Assembly (NCBI GenBank): GCA_016291905.1 | Contig: JAEEZS010000040.1 | Span: forward strand, 1 to 64,000 | Direction of reading: 5' to 3' | From: Bacteroidaceae bacterium | GTDB lineage: Bacteria > Bacteroidota > Bacteroidia > Bacteroidales > Bacteroidaceae | DNA: 64,000 bases | Shown: in pieces, positions 53,526 to 62,850 of the stretch | Layout: the number at the start of each line of letters is the position of its first letter | Numbering within the stretch: the first letter of the stretch is position 1 | Program-made: the position numbers and the translations under genes | The notes under the pieces: model-generated | Databases searched by the model: none | Told to the model about the DNA's origin: nothing | The model's input: only the letters and a program-made list of their open reading frames with translations

Positions 53526-53972
53526 ATGAAATTAAATAGTTTGAAACCCGCAGAGGGATCAACCAAGACACGCAAGAGAGTGGGCCGTGGTGCCGGATCA
53601 GGTCTGGGTGGTACTTCAACTCGTGGTCATAAGGGTGCCAAGCAGCGTTCGGGTTATGCAAAGAAGATTGGCTTCGAAGGAGGTCAGATGCCTTTGCAGC
53701 GCCGCGTTCCGAAGTTCGGCTTCAAGAATATCAACCGCGTTGAATACAAAGCTATCAACCTGAACGTTATTCAGGCTGTGGCTGATGCCAAGCAGCTTGA
53801 GAAGGTGACTGTTGCTGACCTTATCGCAGCCGGTTTCGTCTCCTCACGCCAGCTTGTCAAGATTTTGGGTAACGGCGAACTCACCTCAAAGATTGATGTG
53901 GAAGCCCATGCATTCTCCAAGAGTGCCCAGGCTGCTATTGAAGCTAAGGGTGGTAATGCAATTAAACTCTAA
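53526..53972 (+). CDS. rplO: 50S ribosomal protein L15
   Basis: 148 residues. MKLNSLKPAEGSTKTRKRVG, GRGAGSGLGGTSTRGHKGAK and GGQMPLQRRVPKFGFKN are conserved. The start at 53526 is preferred over 53520, which would add Met-Ile. Confidence 0.97.
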   Translation: MKLNSLKPAEGSTKTRKRVGRGAGSGLGGTSTRGHKGAKQRSGYAKKIGFEGGQMPLQRRVPKFGFKNINRVEYKAINLNVIQAVADAKQLEKVTVADLIAAGFVSSRQLVKILGNGELTSKIDVEAHAFSKSAQAAIEAKGGNAIKL

Positions 53973-53978
53973 TCGCGT

Positions 53979-55367
53979 ATGAATATTTGGGCTTTTGTAG
54001 GCGTATTAGTTGCTATCTTCCTGTTCTACCTCTGGAAGCGTAAGTTCTTTACGAACGTATTCAAGATTGAGGACTTGAAGACAAAGCTCCTTATCACCAT
54101 CGGTTTTGTGGCTATCTATCGTTTCGGCACGAATGTCATCCTTCCCGGTATCGATTCGTCCGCTTTGACTAGGTTGCACGAACAGACCGGTAGTGGTCTT
54201 CTCTCGTTGCTTGATATGTTCTCGGGTGGTGCTTTTTCCAATGCCTCCATTTTCGCATTGGGTATCATGCCCTACATCTCGGCATCCATTGTAGTCCAGC
54301 TGCTCACCATGGTGGTTCCTTCTTTCCAGAAGATGCAGCGTGAGGGAGAGAGTGGTCGTCGCAAGATCAATCAGATTACGCGTTACCTGACCATCATCGT
54401 GCTTGTGATTCAGGCTCCTGCCTACCTGACGAACCTTCGTTTCCAGGCTTCTGGTGCCATTAATCCTGGCATTTCACCCATGGCGTTTTACATCACTTCC
54501 ACCATCATCCTGGCTGCTGGTAGTATGTTCATCCTCTGGTTGGGCGAGCGCATTACCGACAAGGGTATCGGTAACGGTATCTCCTTTATCATTCTTATCG
54601 GTATCATTGCCCGCTTTCCGACGGCTATCTCGCAGGAGTTCATCTCTCGCACGGCTTCTGCTCGTGGCGGCGGTCTGGTCATGTTCTTGTTCGAGATTAT
54701 TGCCCTGTTCTTCGTGTTCATGGCAGCTATCATGCTCACGCAGGGCGTGCGCAAGGTGCCCGTCCAGTATGCCAAGCAGATTTCCGGTGGCAAGCAGTTT
54801 GGCGGTGCCCGTCAGTACATTCCCCTCAAGGTGAATGCGGCTAACGTGATGCCTATCATCTTCGCACAGGCCATCATGTTCATTCCCCTTTCCTTCATCC
54901 GCATGGATAAGGTGGAGACTGCCGGTAAGTTTGTTCGTCTCTTGATTGACACGGACAGCTGGCTCTACAACCTGATTTTCGCCATCCTGATTATTCTGTT
55001 CACCCTGTTCTACACCGCCATCACGGTCAATCCTACCCAGATGGCTGAGGACATGAAGCGGAATAACGGATTCATCCCCGGCGTCAAGCCCGGCAAGGCA
55101 ACAGCCGACTACATTGACACGGTCATGTCGCGAATCACATGGCCTGGAGCTCTGTTCCTCGTTGTTATTGCTATTCTGCCTCCCTTCGCCCGTCTGTTCG
55201 GCATTTCGCGCGAATTTGCTCAGTTCTTCGGTGGCACGTCGTTGCTCATCATGGTCGGTGTTGTTCTTGATACCCTCCAGCAGATCGAGAGTCACCTGCT
55301 CATGCGTCACTATGATGGTTTGCTCAAGAGCGGCCGCATCAAAGGTCGTTCCGGAGCCGCTTATTAA
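53979..55367 (+). CDS. secY: Protein translocase subunit SecY with an extra N-terminal hydrophobic segment
   Basis: 462 residues; the channel of the Sec translocon. Family marks include YRFGTNVILPGIDSS, GIMPYISASIVVQLL, GERITDKGIGNGISFII, the cytoplasmic-loop glycines and the terminal MRHYDGLLKSGRIKGRSG. Usual SecY proteins have about ten polar residues before the KIEDL helix; here 27 residues precede it, and residues 3-19 (IWAFVGVLVAIFLFYLW) look like an added membrane helix, with WKRK after it. No other ATG lies between, so the start at 53979 is the only good one. Confidence 0.95.
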   Translation: MNIWAFVGVLVAIFLFYLWKRKFFTNVFKIEDLKTKLLITIGFVAIYRFGTNVILPGIDSSALTRLHEQTGSGLLSLLDMFSGGAFSNASIFALGIMPYISASIVVQLLTMVVPSFQKMQREGESGRRKINQITRYLTIIVLVIQAPAYLTNLRFQASGAINPGISPMAFYITSTIILAAGSMFILWLGERITDKGIGNGISFIILIGIIARFPTAISQEFISRTASARGGGLVMFLFEIIALFFVFMAAIMLTQGVRKVPVQYAKQISGGKQFGGARQYIPLKVNAANVMPIIFAQAIMFIPLSFIRMDKVETAGKFVRLLIDTDSWLYNLIFAILIILFTLFYTAITVNPTQMAEDMKRNNGFIPGVKPGKATADYIDTVMSRITWPGALFLVVIAILPPFARLFGISREFAQFFGGTSLLIMVGVVLDTLQQIESHLLMRHYDGLLKSGRIKGRSGAAY

Positions 55368-55379
55368 GACCTAAGCAGA

Positions 55380-56183
55380 ATGATATTTCTTAAGACAGAC
55401 GAAGAAATCGAGCTCCTGCGTCAGGCGAACCTCCTTGTGGGCCGCACGCTGGCAGAGGTGGCCAAGCTTATTGAGCCTGGCGTCACCACTCGTCAGCTTG
55501 ATACGGTAGCCGAGGAATTCATCCGCGACCATGGTGCCATTCCCACCTTTAAGGGTTTCCCGAATTTCGAGCCGGGCCTGCCGGCTTTCCCGGGGTCGTT
55601 GTGTACGTCCGTGAACGAAATGATTGTCCACGGCATTCCCAACGACGAACCCCTTAAGGAGGGCGACATCGTCAGTGTCGACTGCGGTACTTATCTCAAT
55701 GGCTTCTGTGGCGACTCAGCCTATACTTTCTGTGTGGGCGAAGTCTCCGAGGAAGTCCGCGAGCTGCTTCGCGTCACGAAGGAATCCCTCTATCTCGGCA
55801 TCGAGCAGGCCGTGACAGGCAAGCGCGTGGGCGACATCGGCAATGCCGTGCAGCAGCACTGCGAGCGTCACGGCTACGGCGTTGTCCGCGAGTTCACCGG
55901 ACACGGTGTCGGGCGCGAGATGCACGAGGATCCTGCCGTACCCAATTACGGTCGTCGCGGCAATGGCGCCAAGCTCAAGCAGGGCATGGTCATCGCCATC
56001 GAGCCCATGATCACCATGGGGCGCCGCGACATCGTCTGGGAAAGCGACAGCTGGGGAGTCAGCACCATCGACCATAAGCCCGCTGCTCACTTCGAGCACA
56101 CCGTGGCCGTTGGTCTTACCAAAGCCGACATCCTCTCGTCATTCGATTTCGTAGAAGAAGTTTTAAGAAACAAACAAAAGTGA
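55380..56183 (+). CDS. map: Methionine aminopeptidase, type I
   Basis: 267 residues. The five metal ligands are visible: Asp in VSVDCGTYL, Asp in FCGDSAYTF, His in [12 protein letters not shown], Glu in [10 protein letters not shown] and Glu in HFEHTVAVG. No N-terminal zinc-finger extension. Removes initiator methionine in the cytoplasm. Between secY and infA, as in many bacteria. Confidence 0.96.
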   Translation: MIFLKTDEEIELLRQANLLVGRTLAEVAKLIEPGVTTRQLDTVAEEFIRDHGAIPTFKGFPNFEPGLPAFPGSLCTSVNEMIVHGIPNDEPLKEGDIVSVDCGTYLNGFCGDSAYTFCVGEVSEEVRELLRVTKESLYLGIEQAVTGKRVGDIGNAVQQHCERHGYGVVREFTGHGVGREMHEDPAVPNYGRRGNGAKLKQGMVIAIEPMITMGRRDIVWESDSWGVSTIDHKPAAHFEHTVAVGLTKADILSSFDFVEEVLRNKQK

Positions 56184-56184
56184 T

Positions 56185-56403
56185 ATGTCCAAACAGTCAG
56201 CAATAGAGCAAGACGGAACCGTCGTCGAGGCATTGTCCAATGCCAACTTCCGCGTCGAGTTGGAAAACGGCCACCAAATTACTGCCACCATTTCCGGAAA
56301 GATGCGTATGCACTACATCAAGATTCTCCCCGGTGACAAAGTGAAGGTGGAAATGTCCCCGTACGACCTGACCAAAGGAAGAATCAGTTTCAGATACAAA
56401 TAA
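56185..56403 (+). CDS. infA: Translation initiation factor IF-1
   Basis: 72 residues, OB fold. [40 protein letters not shown] and GRISFRYK are diagnostic. One base after map. Confidence 0.97.
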   Translation: MSKQSAIEQDGTVVEALSNANFRVELENGHQITATISGKMRMHYIKILPGDKVKVEMSPYDLTKGRISFRYK

Positions 56404-56419
56404 AAAAACAGATACAACA

Positions 56420-56536
56420 ATGAAAGTAAGAGCATCCCTTAAGAAACGTTCCGCAGACTGCAAGATAGTCCGCCGTCACGGAACTCTGTACGTTATCAAC
56501 AAGAAAAATCCCAAGGAGAAACAGCGCCAGGGATAA
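56420..56536 (+). CDS. rpmJ: 50S ribosomal protein L36, zinc-free type
   Basis: 38 residues, read directly: it starts [20 protein letters not shown] and ends [12 protein letters not shown]. Only one of the usual CxxC...C...H zinc residues remains (one Cys plus the His in RRHG), so it should not bind zinc. It lies 16 bases after infA and 34 before rpsM, the standard position. Confidence 0.95.
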   Translation: MKVRASLKKRSADCKIVRRHGTLYVINKKNPKEKQRQG

Positions 56537-56570
56537 GAGGTTAAATGGATAAAACAATCAATACAAGTAT

Positions 56571-56951
56571 ATGGCTATAAGAATTGTCGGAGTAGACATT
56601 CCTCAGAACAAGCGAGGAGAAATTGCATTGACCTATATCTATGGTATCGGTCGTAGCAGCGCCGCTAAGATCCTTGAGAAAGCCGGCGTAGATAAAGACA
56701 TTAAGGTTAAGGACTGGACCGACGACATGGCCGCCCGCGTGCGTGAGGTCATCGGTGCCGAGTACAAGGTCGAGGGTGACCTGCGTACTGAAGTCCAGTT
56801 GAACATCAAGCGACTGATGGACATTGGTTGCTATCGTGGCGTCCGTCACCGTATCGGCCTTCCCGTCCGTGGACAGAGCACGAAGAACAATGCCCGCACC
56901 CGCAAGGGCCGCAAGAAAACTGTTGCCAACAAGAAGAAGGCTACGAAGTAA
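56571..56951 (+). CDS. rpsM: 30S ribosomal protein S13
   Basis: 126 residues. [40 protein letters not shown] and [20 protein letters not shown] are conserved. First of the alpha-operon segment. Confidence 0.97.
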   Translation: MAIRIVGVDIPQNKRGEIALTYIYGIGRSSAAKILEKAGVDKDIKVKDWTDDMAARVREVIGAEYKVEGDLRTEVQLNIKRLMDIGCYRGVRHRIGLPVRGQSTKNNARTRKGRKKTVANKKKATK

Positions 56952-56981
56952 TGTTCATGCACTAAAAAACACAGAAAAGAT

Positions 56982-57371
56982 ATGGCAAAAAAATCAGTCG
57001 TAACAAAGAAAAGAAATGTGAAGGTGGGCGCCATGGGCCAGCTCCATGTCCACTCCTCCTTCAACAACATCATCGTGGCCCTTGCCAACGAAGAAGGTCA
57101 GATTATCTCCTGGTCTTCAGCCGGTAAGATGGGTTTCCGCGGTTCGAAGAAGAACACCCCCTACGCAGCCCAGATGGCTGCCGAGGATTGCGCCAAGATT
57201 GCCTACGACCTTGGCCTGCGCAAGGTGAAAGCTTATGTTAAGGGTCCCGGCAACGGCCGCGAGTCCGCCATCCGTGCCACTCACGGAGCCGGCATCGAGG
57301 TTGTTGAGATCATCGACGTCACCCCGCTGCCCCACAACGGCTGCCGTCCTCCCAAGAGAAGAAGAGTTTAA
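56982..57371 (+). CDS. rpsK: 30S ribosomal protein S11
   Basis: 129 residues. [33 protein letters not shown] and [18 protein letters not shown] are diagnostic platform-protein blocks. Confidence 0.97.
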   Translation: MAKKSVVTKKRNVKVGAMGQLHVHSSFNNIIVALANEEGQIISWSSAGKMGFRGSKKNTPYAAQMAAEDCAKIAYDLGLRKVKAYVKGPGNGRESAIRATHGAGIEVVEIIDVTPLPHNGCRPPKRRRV

Positions 57372-57389
57372 CCTTAAAAGCAGAAGAAA

Positions 57390-57998
57390 ATGGCAAGATA
57401 TACAGGCCCCAAATCGAAAATCGCCCGTAAGTTCGGCGAACCTATCTATGGACCCGACAAGGTCCTTTCGAAGAAGAACTATGCCCCCGGTCAGCACGGC
57501 AACAACAAGCGTCGCAAGACGTCTGAATACGGTGTCATGCTTGCTGAGAAGCAGAAGGCCAAGTACACCTACGGTGTCCTTGAGCGTCAGTTCCGTAACC
57601 TCTTCAACAAAGCCGAGCGCAAGAACGGTGTTACCGGTGTAATCCTTCTCCAGCTTCTTGAAGGCCGTCTCGACAACGTTGTCTATCGCCTCGGCATCGC
57701 TCCCACGCGTGCCGCTGCCCGTCAGCTCGTCAGCCACCGCCACATCACCGTCAACGGCCGTGTGGTCAACATTCCTTCCTATGCAGTCAAGGTCGGCGAC
57801 ATCGTAGCTGTTCGCGAACGTTCCAAGTCACTCGAGGTCATCGAAGCCAGTCTCGCCGGTTTCAACCACGCCAAGTATCCCTGGTTGGAGTGGGACGAAG
57901 CCCAGAAGGCCGGTAAGTTCATGAGCATCCCCGCCCGTGAAGACATCCCTGAGAACATCAAGGAACAACTGATTGTCGAATTGTACTCAAAGAATTAA
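57390..57998 (+). CDS. rpsD: 30S ribosomal protein S4
   Basis: 202 residues. [20 protein letters not shown] is the N-terminus of the zinc-free form. The S4 RNA-binding domain is [20 protein letters not shown] with [20 protein letters not shown]. In E. coli S4 regulates the alpha operon. Confidence 0.97.
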   Translation: MARYTGPKSKIARKFGEPIYGPDKVLSKKNYAPGQHGNNKRRKTSEYGVMLAEKQKAKYTYGVLERQFRNLFNKAERKNGVTGVILLQLLEGRLDNVVYRLGIAPTRAAARQLVSHRHITVNGRVVNIPSYAVKVGDIVAVRERSKSLEVIEASLAGFNHAKYPWLEWDEAQKAGKFMSIPAREDIPENIKEQLIVELYSKN

Positions 57999-58004
57999 CC
58001 CCCA

Positions 58005-58997
58005 ATGGCGATATTAGCATTTCAAAAACCAGACAAAGTAATCATGTTGGAGGCGGACTCGAAGTTCGGCAAGTTCGAATTTCGTCCCCTCGAGCCGGGC
58101 TTTGGTATTACCATCGGTAACGCCCTTCGCCGCATCCTCCTCTCGTCGCTCGAAGGCTTCGCCATCAACACCATCCGCATCGAAGGTGTTGAGCACGAGT
58201 TCGCCACCGTGCCGGGAGTGAAGGAAGATGTCACCAACATCATCCTCAACCTCAAGCAGGTACGTTTCCGCCAGATTGTCGAGGAATACGAAGGCGAGAA
58301 GGTTAGCATTACCGTCGAGAATACCACCGAGTTCCGTGCCGGAGATATAGGCAAAGCCCTCACCGGATTTGAAGTGTTAAATCCCGAATTGGTTATTTGC
58401 CGTCTCGACTCGAAAGCAAAGATGCAGATTGACATCACCATCAACAAGGGCCGCGGCTACGTGGTTTCCGATGAAAACCGCATCTATTGCACCGAAGTCA
58501 ACACGATCCCCATCGATTCCATTTACACACCGATACGTAACGTCAAGTACGCTGTCGAGCCCTTCCGCGTCGAGCAGAAGACCGACTACGACAAGCTCGT
58601 GCTTGAGATTACTACCGACGGTTCCATTCATCCGAAGGAAGCCCTCAAGGAGGCAGCCAAGATCCTTATCTATCACTTCATGCTCTTCTCCGACGAGAAG
58701 ATCACGCTCGAGGACACCTCGTTCGAGAGCAACGAAGAGTTTGACGAGGAAGTGCTCCACATGCGTCAGCTGCTGAAGACAAAGCTCACCGACCTGAACC
58801 TCTCCGTCCGCGCCCTCAACTGCCTGAAGTCAGCCGAGGTCGACACGCTGGGCGACCTGGTCCAGTTCAACAAGACCGACCTCCTCAAGTTCCGCAACTT
58901 CGGAAAGAAATCGCTCACCGAGCTTGAAGACCTGCTCGACAGCCTGAGCCTTTCGTTTGGAACAGACATTTCAAAGTATAAACTTGATAAAGATTAA
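58005..58997 (+). CDS. rpoA: DNA-directed RNA polymerase alpha subunit
   Basis: 330 residues. The N-terminal assembly domain has [21 protein letters not shown] flexible linker precedes the C-terminal DNA- and activator-binding domain with [20 protein letters not shown] and [19 protein letters not shown]. Six bases after rpsD, nine before rplQ. Confidence 0.97.
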   Translation: MAILAFQKPDKVIMLEADSKFGKFEFRPLEPGFGITIGNALRRILLSSLEGFAINTIRIEGVEHEFATVPGVKEDVTNIILNLKQVRFRQIVEEYEGEKVSITVENTTEFRAGDIGKALTGFEVLNPELVICRLDSKAKMQIDITINKGRGYVVSDENRIYCTEVNTIPIDSIYTPIRNVKYAVEPFRVEQKTDYDKLVLEITTDGSIHPKEALKEAAKILIYHFMLFSDEKITLEDTSFESNEEFDEEVLHMRQLLKTKLTDLNLSVRALNCLKSAEVDTLGDLVQFNKTDLLKFRNFGKKSLTELEDLLDSLSLSFGTDISKYKLDKD

Positions 58998-59006
58998 CAT
59001 CCGATT

Positions 59007-59498
59007 ATGAGACACGGAAAGAAACTCAATCACCTGAGCCGTACTGCAGCCCACAGAAAGTCCATGATGGCCAACATGACCTGCTCGCTGATCAAGCACA
59101 AAAGAATCACTACGACTCTCCCCAAGGCCAAGGCACTCAAGAAGTACGTTGAGCCCCTCATCACGAAGGCCAAGAACGATACCACCAACAACCGCCGCGT
59201 TGTCTTCAGCTACCTGAAGGACAAGCACGCCGTGAGCGAGCTCTTCAACGAGGTCATCACGAAGGTCGGCGACCGTCCCGGTGGTTACACCCGCATCATC
59301 AAGCTCGGTCACCGTCAGGACGATGCTGCTCCCATCTGCTTCATCGAACTCGTTGACTTTGATGAGAACATGGCCAAGGCCCAGAAGAAGGCCACGCGTA
59401 CCCGCCGCAGCCGCAAGTCTGCTCCGAAGGCCGAGGCCGCTCCCGCTGCCGAAGCTCCCGCCACGGAAGCCCCTGCCGAGGAAGCAAAAGCCGAGTAA
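59007..59498 (+). CDS. rplQ: 50S ribosomal protein L17
   Basis: 163 residues. [40 protein letters not shown] and [20 protein letters not shown] are conserved. A 25-residue Ala/Pro/Glu-rich tail extends the C-terminus beyond the 127 residues of E. coli L17, as in other Bacteroidetes. Last gene of the supercluster. Confidence 0.97.
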   Translation: MRHGKKLNHLSRTAAHRKSMMANMTCSLIKHKRITTTLPKAKALKKYVEPLITKAKNDTTNNRRVVFSYLKDKHAVSELFNEVITKVGDRPGGYTRIIKLGHRQDDAAPICFIELVDFDENMAKAQKKATRTRRSRKSAPKAEAAPAAEAPATEAPAEEAKAE

Positions 59499-59525
59499 CA
59501 AACATTATAGCCTTATAACACAGAG

Positions 59526-59565
59526 AAGCAGGCGCGCAGTGATGCACGCCTGCTTTGCGTTTGTG
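59526..59565 (+). terminator. Probable terminator of the ribosomal supercluster
   Basis: AAGCAGGCG (59526-59534) pairs with CGCCTGCTT (59547-59555), loop 12 bases, followed by a weak T-rich stretch (TGCGTTTGTG). It is 28 bases after the rplQ stop. The rest of 59556-59673 shows no further gene. Confidence 0.7.
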
Positions 59566-59673
59566 GGGTATAGTGCGCCCTTTGTCGTGCCGCGGGGAGG
59601 TGCGGCGAGAGGGGAGGAAAGTTGAGTCGGCGGGCTGGCGGCTCAGTGGGGCGAGGCTCTGTAGGGTGCCGGC

Positions 59674-62283
59674 TCAGTAGGGCGAGATGTTGTTCAGCTC
59701 GCCTATACGGCCTTCTGCCACCTCGGTGGTCATCAGCTGTCGGAAGTCGTCGAGGGTGATGCGGGTGGTGGGCGCGAAGTCCTTCGAGGTCATGTATTCC
59801 AGCACGCTGCGGTAGAACTGGCGTCCCTCGGGCCAGGCTGAGGCTTTCTCAAGGTCGGCCATGCAAACGAGCAGCCTGCCTTTGCCCACCTGGAACTCGA
59901 AGACCAGCCCGAGCTTGTGGTTGCGCTCGACGTTGTCGATGACCTGCACGATGGGGCGGTAGCCGCGTCCCGTGTTGTCGAGCATCATCGGGTGGCTGGC
60001 CTTGATGATGGGAAACCACTGCCAGTGGGTGTGCATGCCGGTGGGGAAACTGCGGAAGAGCGGGTGGTCGGGGTCGGTGAGGATGCCCAGCGTGCCGGGC
60101 GAGACGGTTTTCCGGTTGTTTTCCGCGATGGTCTTGAACATGCGGTAGTTCCAGTAGTCGGTCTGGAATAGTCCTCCCACGCACAGCTTTGTGGAGTCGG
60201 GCATCAGCAGCACGCGCTTGCCCTTTGCCAGTTGGCGGGCGATGTCCTCCGTCAGCACGTCGGTGACGATGACCTTCCTCTTCAGCCTCGTCAGGCTGGT
60301 GGCGGCGGGATAGACCCACAGGTCGTAGGTGTTGTGGTAGTCCGTCCCGTCGATGCCGATGTCGAGCTGCAGCTGTGCGGGCTTTTTGTAGGCACGGAGG
60401 CTGATGTCAAGCGTGCCGACGATGATGAGCCCTTCGCCCTCGGGCAGCGCCATGCTGCCGTGCTGCCTGCCGAGGTGCCACGTGAGCGTCTTTCCCTTCA
60501 GCGACGTGCCGCCGTAGTTGGCCACCTGGAGGGTGGCGTGGATGCCCTCCTTGTTGGTGAAGGAGAATTTCGGTGCGCTCAGCAGCGGCACCACGTCGTT
60601 GCACCATTCCCTCCATTCGCGCTCGGTGCAGAGGCCCTTTGAGTCCATGAAGGCGTCGAGGATGCCCACATAGGCCGAGCCCTGCCCCGGGTAGTCCTGC
60701 AGGTCGAGCAGCTGGAAGCCTGCCATGTTGGGGGTGCGGAGGTCCATCTCGATGTCCTGCTTGTAGAGCTGCAGCGCCCACAGTCCGCTGGCCTTGTGGA
60801 AGTCGTCGGCCTGGTCGCCCATGCCCGCCTTTTCCAGCCGCGAGCGGAATGTCTGCAGGTTGTAGGGGCAGAGTGTGCCCGTGTATTTCCCTATCTCGGC
60901 GTAGTCAGGGTAGGTCTGGAACTGCCCTGTCTCATGCGAGATGACGGGCACGTCGGTCATGCCGCACCCCTCTTCGAAGTTCATCTCCGTGTTGGGGTAG
61001 AAGTGGTTGATCATTCCCCCGTCGGCGGCATCGGCAAACGAGAACGAGCCTCGCGTGTGGGTGGTGTAGTTGCCCCAGCCCTCGCCGCCCACGCGGCAGG
61101 TGGTGAAGTAGTCCATGCCGGGCTTCACGCCCTGATAGCCAAGGTAGTAGTTGCTGCCGAAGGTAAACAGCTTGTCGGGGGCTATGCGGCGGAAGTCCTC
61201 CACGAACTCGGCCATCTTGTCGATGTTACCCCACAGTTCGTTGCCGAGGGCGAACATGCGGAACGAGGGGTGGTGGCCATACCAGCGGAGGATGTTCTCG
61301 CCCTCTTTGTGCAGGAAGGCCATCAGCAGCGTGTCCTTGTCGTCGAAACTGCCCCAGAAGGGCAGTTCGGGCTGAAGGACGATGCCAAGCTCGTCAGCGG
61401 CGGCGAACGCGGCTTCCGGCGGGCACCATGAGTGGAAGCGCACGTGGTTCAGCCCGTAGGCGGCACAGCGCCCCAGATAGTCCGTCCACGTGTCAGCGTC
61501 CATGGGCACGTGGCCTGTCAGCGGCCACACGCAGGCGTCGTGCTTGCCGCGCAGGAAGATCCGGTGGCCGTCGGCATGGAAGTGCTGCCCCTCGATGTGG
61601 AAGTCGCGGAGGTTGGGGTGGGCGGGGCGTGCGGCTGCCGGCGCGTGCGGGGCGGCGGTGGTGAGGTAGATTTCGCCGATGATGCCGTTCCAGTTGGTCT
61701 GCGTGTCGTCGGTGTAGGCGTGGCTGCTGGAGTAGAGTTGCGGGGGCACTCCGCTGCTGTTGTCCACCATGACGGCGAGGCGGTGGCGGCCGGGGGTGAG
61801 CGATGCCGAGAGGTCGTACACCTGGGGCGTGGAGATGTCGTTGCTGCTTCCTGCGAGCTTTTCATCGACGTACACCTCGGTGGGCTTGCTGCGTTCGAGG
61901 AAGAGGTAAACGGGCTGCCCCTTCCAGTCGGCGGGTATCTCCACCTCGCGCCGGTACCAGGCGCGCCCAGTGTAGGCGTAGCGGCGCGTCAGGCGGGTGG
62001 TCTCGTCGTGCGTGGCGGCCAAGTCGCCCTTACGGTTAGTGTCCGTCGTGCCCGGCAGCACCACGGTTTCCGGCAGGCGGTCGCCGGGCATCAGGGCGTG
62101 CTGGCGGTCGAGCGCAAACTGCCACGTCCCGCCGAGGTCGATGCGTTGGACGAGGCCGTCGGCCATGACGCCGAGGCTGAACAGCATGAGCAGTAGCGTG
62201 AGCAGCCGGCGGATGCGCTTTTGTGCGGAGGGCATGGCGTTTTCGGGGATTTCAGATAGCGTTTTACAAGTCATGATATTCAT
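59674..62283 (-). CDS. Exported glycoside hydrolase family 2 enzyme
   Basis: Up to 869 residues. A signal peptide (RIRRLLTLLLMLFSLGVMADG) is followed by the GH2 sugar-binding jelly roll (LGGTWQFALDRQHALMPGD, GRAWYRREVEIPADW), an Ig-like linker and a TIM barrel. Likely acid/base Glu is in ALGNELWGN and likely nucleophile Glu in VISHETGQFQTYPDY; a ~250-residue C-terminal region follows. Related enzymes are beta-galactosidases or beta-glucuronidases of pectin or hemicellulose loci; the substrate is open. Three ATGs are possible (62283, 62274, 62235). The -7 box at 62296-62305 favours 62283 or 62274, while the normal-length signal peptide favours 62235. Confidence 0.85.
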   Translation of the reverse strand: MNIMTCKTLSEIPENAMPSAQKRIRRLLTLLLMLFSLGVMADGLVQRIDLGGTWQFALDRQHALMPGDRLPETVVLPGTTDTNRKGDLAATHDETTRLTRRYAYTGRAWYRREVEIPADWKGQPVYLFLERSKPTEVYVDEKLAGSSNDISTPQVYDLSASLTPGRHRLAVMVDNSSGVPPQLYSSSHAYTDDTQTNWNGIIGEIYLTTAAPHAPAAARPAHPNLRDFHIEGQHFHADGHRIFLRGKHDACVWPLTGHVPMDADTWTDYLGRCAAYGLNHVRFHSWCPPEAAFAAADELGIVLQPELPFWGSFDDKDTLLMAFLHKEGENILRWYGHHPSFRMFALGNELWGNIDKMAEFVEDFRRIAPDKLFTFGSNYYLGYQGVKPGMDYFTTCRVGGEGWGNYTTHTRGSFSFADAADGGMINHFYPNTEMNFEEGCGMTDVPVISHETGQFQTYPDYAEIGKYTGTLCPYNLQTFRSRLEKAGMGDQADDFHKASGLWALQLYKQDIEMDLRTPNMAGFQLLDLQDYPGQGSAYVGILDAFMDSKGLCTEREWREWCNDVVPLLSAPKFSFTNKEGIHATLQVANYGGTSLKGKTLTWHLGRQHGSMALPEGEGLIIVGTLDISLRAYKKPAQLQLDIGIDGTDYHNTYDLWVYPAATSLTRLKRKVIVTDVLTEDIARQLAKGKRVLLMPDSTKLCVGGLFQTDYWNYRMFKTIAENNRKTVSPGTLGILTDPDHPLFRSFPTGMHTHWQWFPIIKASHPMMLDNTGRGYRPIVQVIDNVERNHKLGLVFEFQVGKGRLLVCMADLEKASAWPEGRQFYRSVLEYMTSKDFAPTTRITLDDFRQLMTTEVAEGRIGELNNISPY

Positions 62284-62295
62284 GTTTTATTACGT

Positions 62296-62305
62296 TACAA
62301 AGATA
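62296..62305 (-). promoter_or_regulatory. -7 promoter box of the GH2 gene
   Basis: Leftward TATCTTTGTA matches TAnnTTTG, 13-22 bases before the first two possible starts. Confidence 0.55.
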
Positions 62306-62394
62306 CGGTTTTTTCTTCAATCCACCAAATTTTCGGGTATAAAAATGGCCTTGGAACGGCACTTTTTTCAACTTTTTTCCCGCCTGGACGGCGC

Positions 62395-62499
62395 GGTGGA
62401 AAGGAGGGCAGAAGGGCGGGCGTACACGGCAGAAAGGCCTTCGTACGCGATAACAGGGCCTTCGTACACGATAACAGGGCGGGCGTGGCGGGGCGATGC
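62395..62499. repeat. Third 21-bp phased array (about five units)
   Basis: Units start at 62395, 62416, 62437, 62458 and 62479. The central pair differ at one base (GCCTTCGTACGCGATAAC versus GCCTTCGTACACGATAAC); the flanking ones keep GCGGGCGT. CGTAC with ACG/GCG makes a small dyad in the same place of each inner unit. It lies upstream of the GH2 promoter. Confidence 0.75.
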
Positions 62500-62512
62500 C
62501 CTGTCGGAAAAA

Positions 62513-62710
62513 TGTAACCTTGTAACCTGTAACCTTTGTAACCTTTCCTTTCGCACGGGTACGCACGCGTGGTTATTATATATTGGAAAGTTATAAGTAT
62601 TATTTATAATATAATATATAATTAATATATTTCCATATATCTTGATATAATAATAACGCGCACACGTGCGAAAGGCGAAAGGTTACAGGTTACAGGTTAC
62701 AAGGTTACAA
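62513..62710. repeat. ~200-bp inverted repeat with GTAACC iterations and an AT-only core
   Basis: The left arm (62513-62582) has four TGTAACCT units, CCTTTCGCACG and TTATTATA. The right arm (62645-62710) has the reverse order TATAATAATAA, CGTGCGAAAGG and four GGTTACA units. The ~62 bases between are almost all A and T. The remaining 62711-62850 shows no gene. Confidence 0.8.
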
Positions 62711-62850
62711 TTTGCGACCACGAAAATTAACAAAAATACCGTAGATTTTAACAAAAAAGTGGCGAAATTGTTTGGCGAATATTGAAAAAATAACTACCTT
62801 TGCATCAGCGATGCAAGAGAAAACGGGCAGCGTTCTTTGACAAGATGCGG

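Noticed and set aside
62577..62645. Chromosomal replication origin at the AT-rich core
   Set aside because: No DnaA boxes (TTATCCACA type), no dnaA or rep gene nearby; the inverted-repeat layout fits a small element better.
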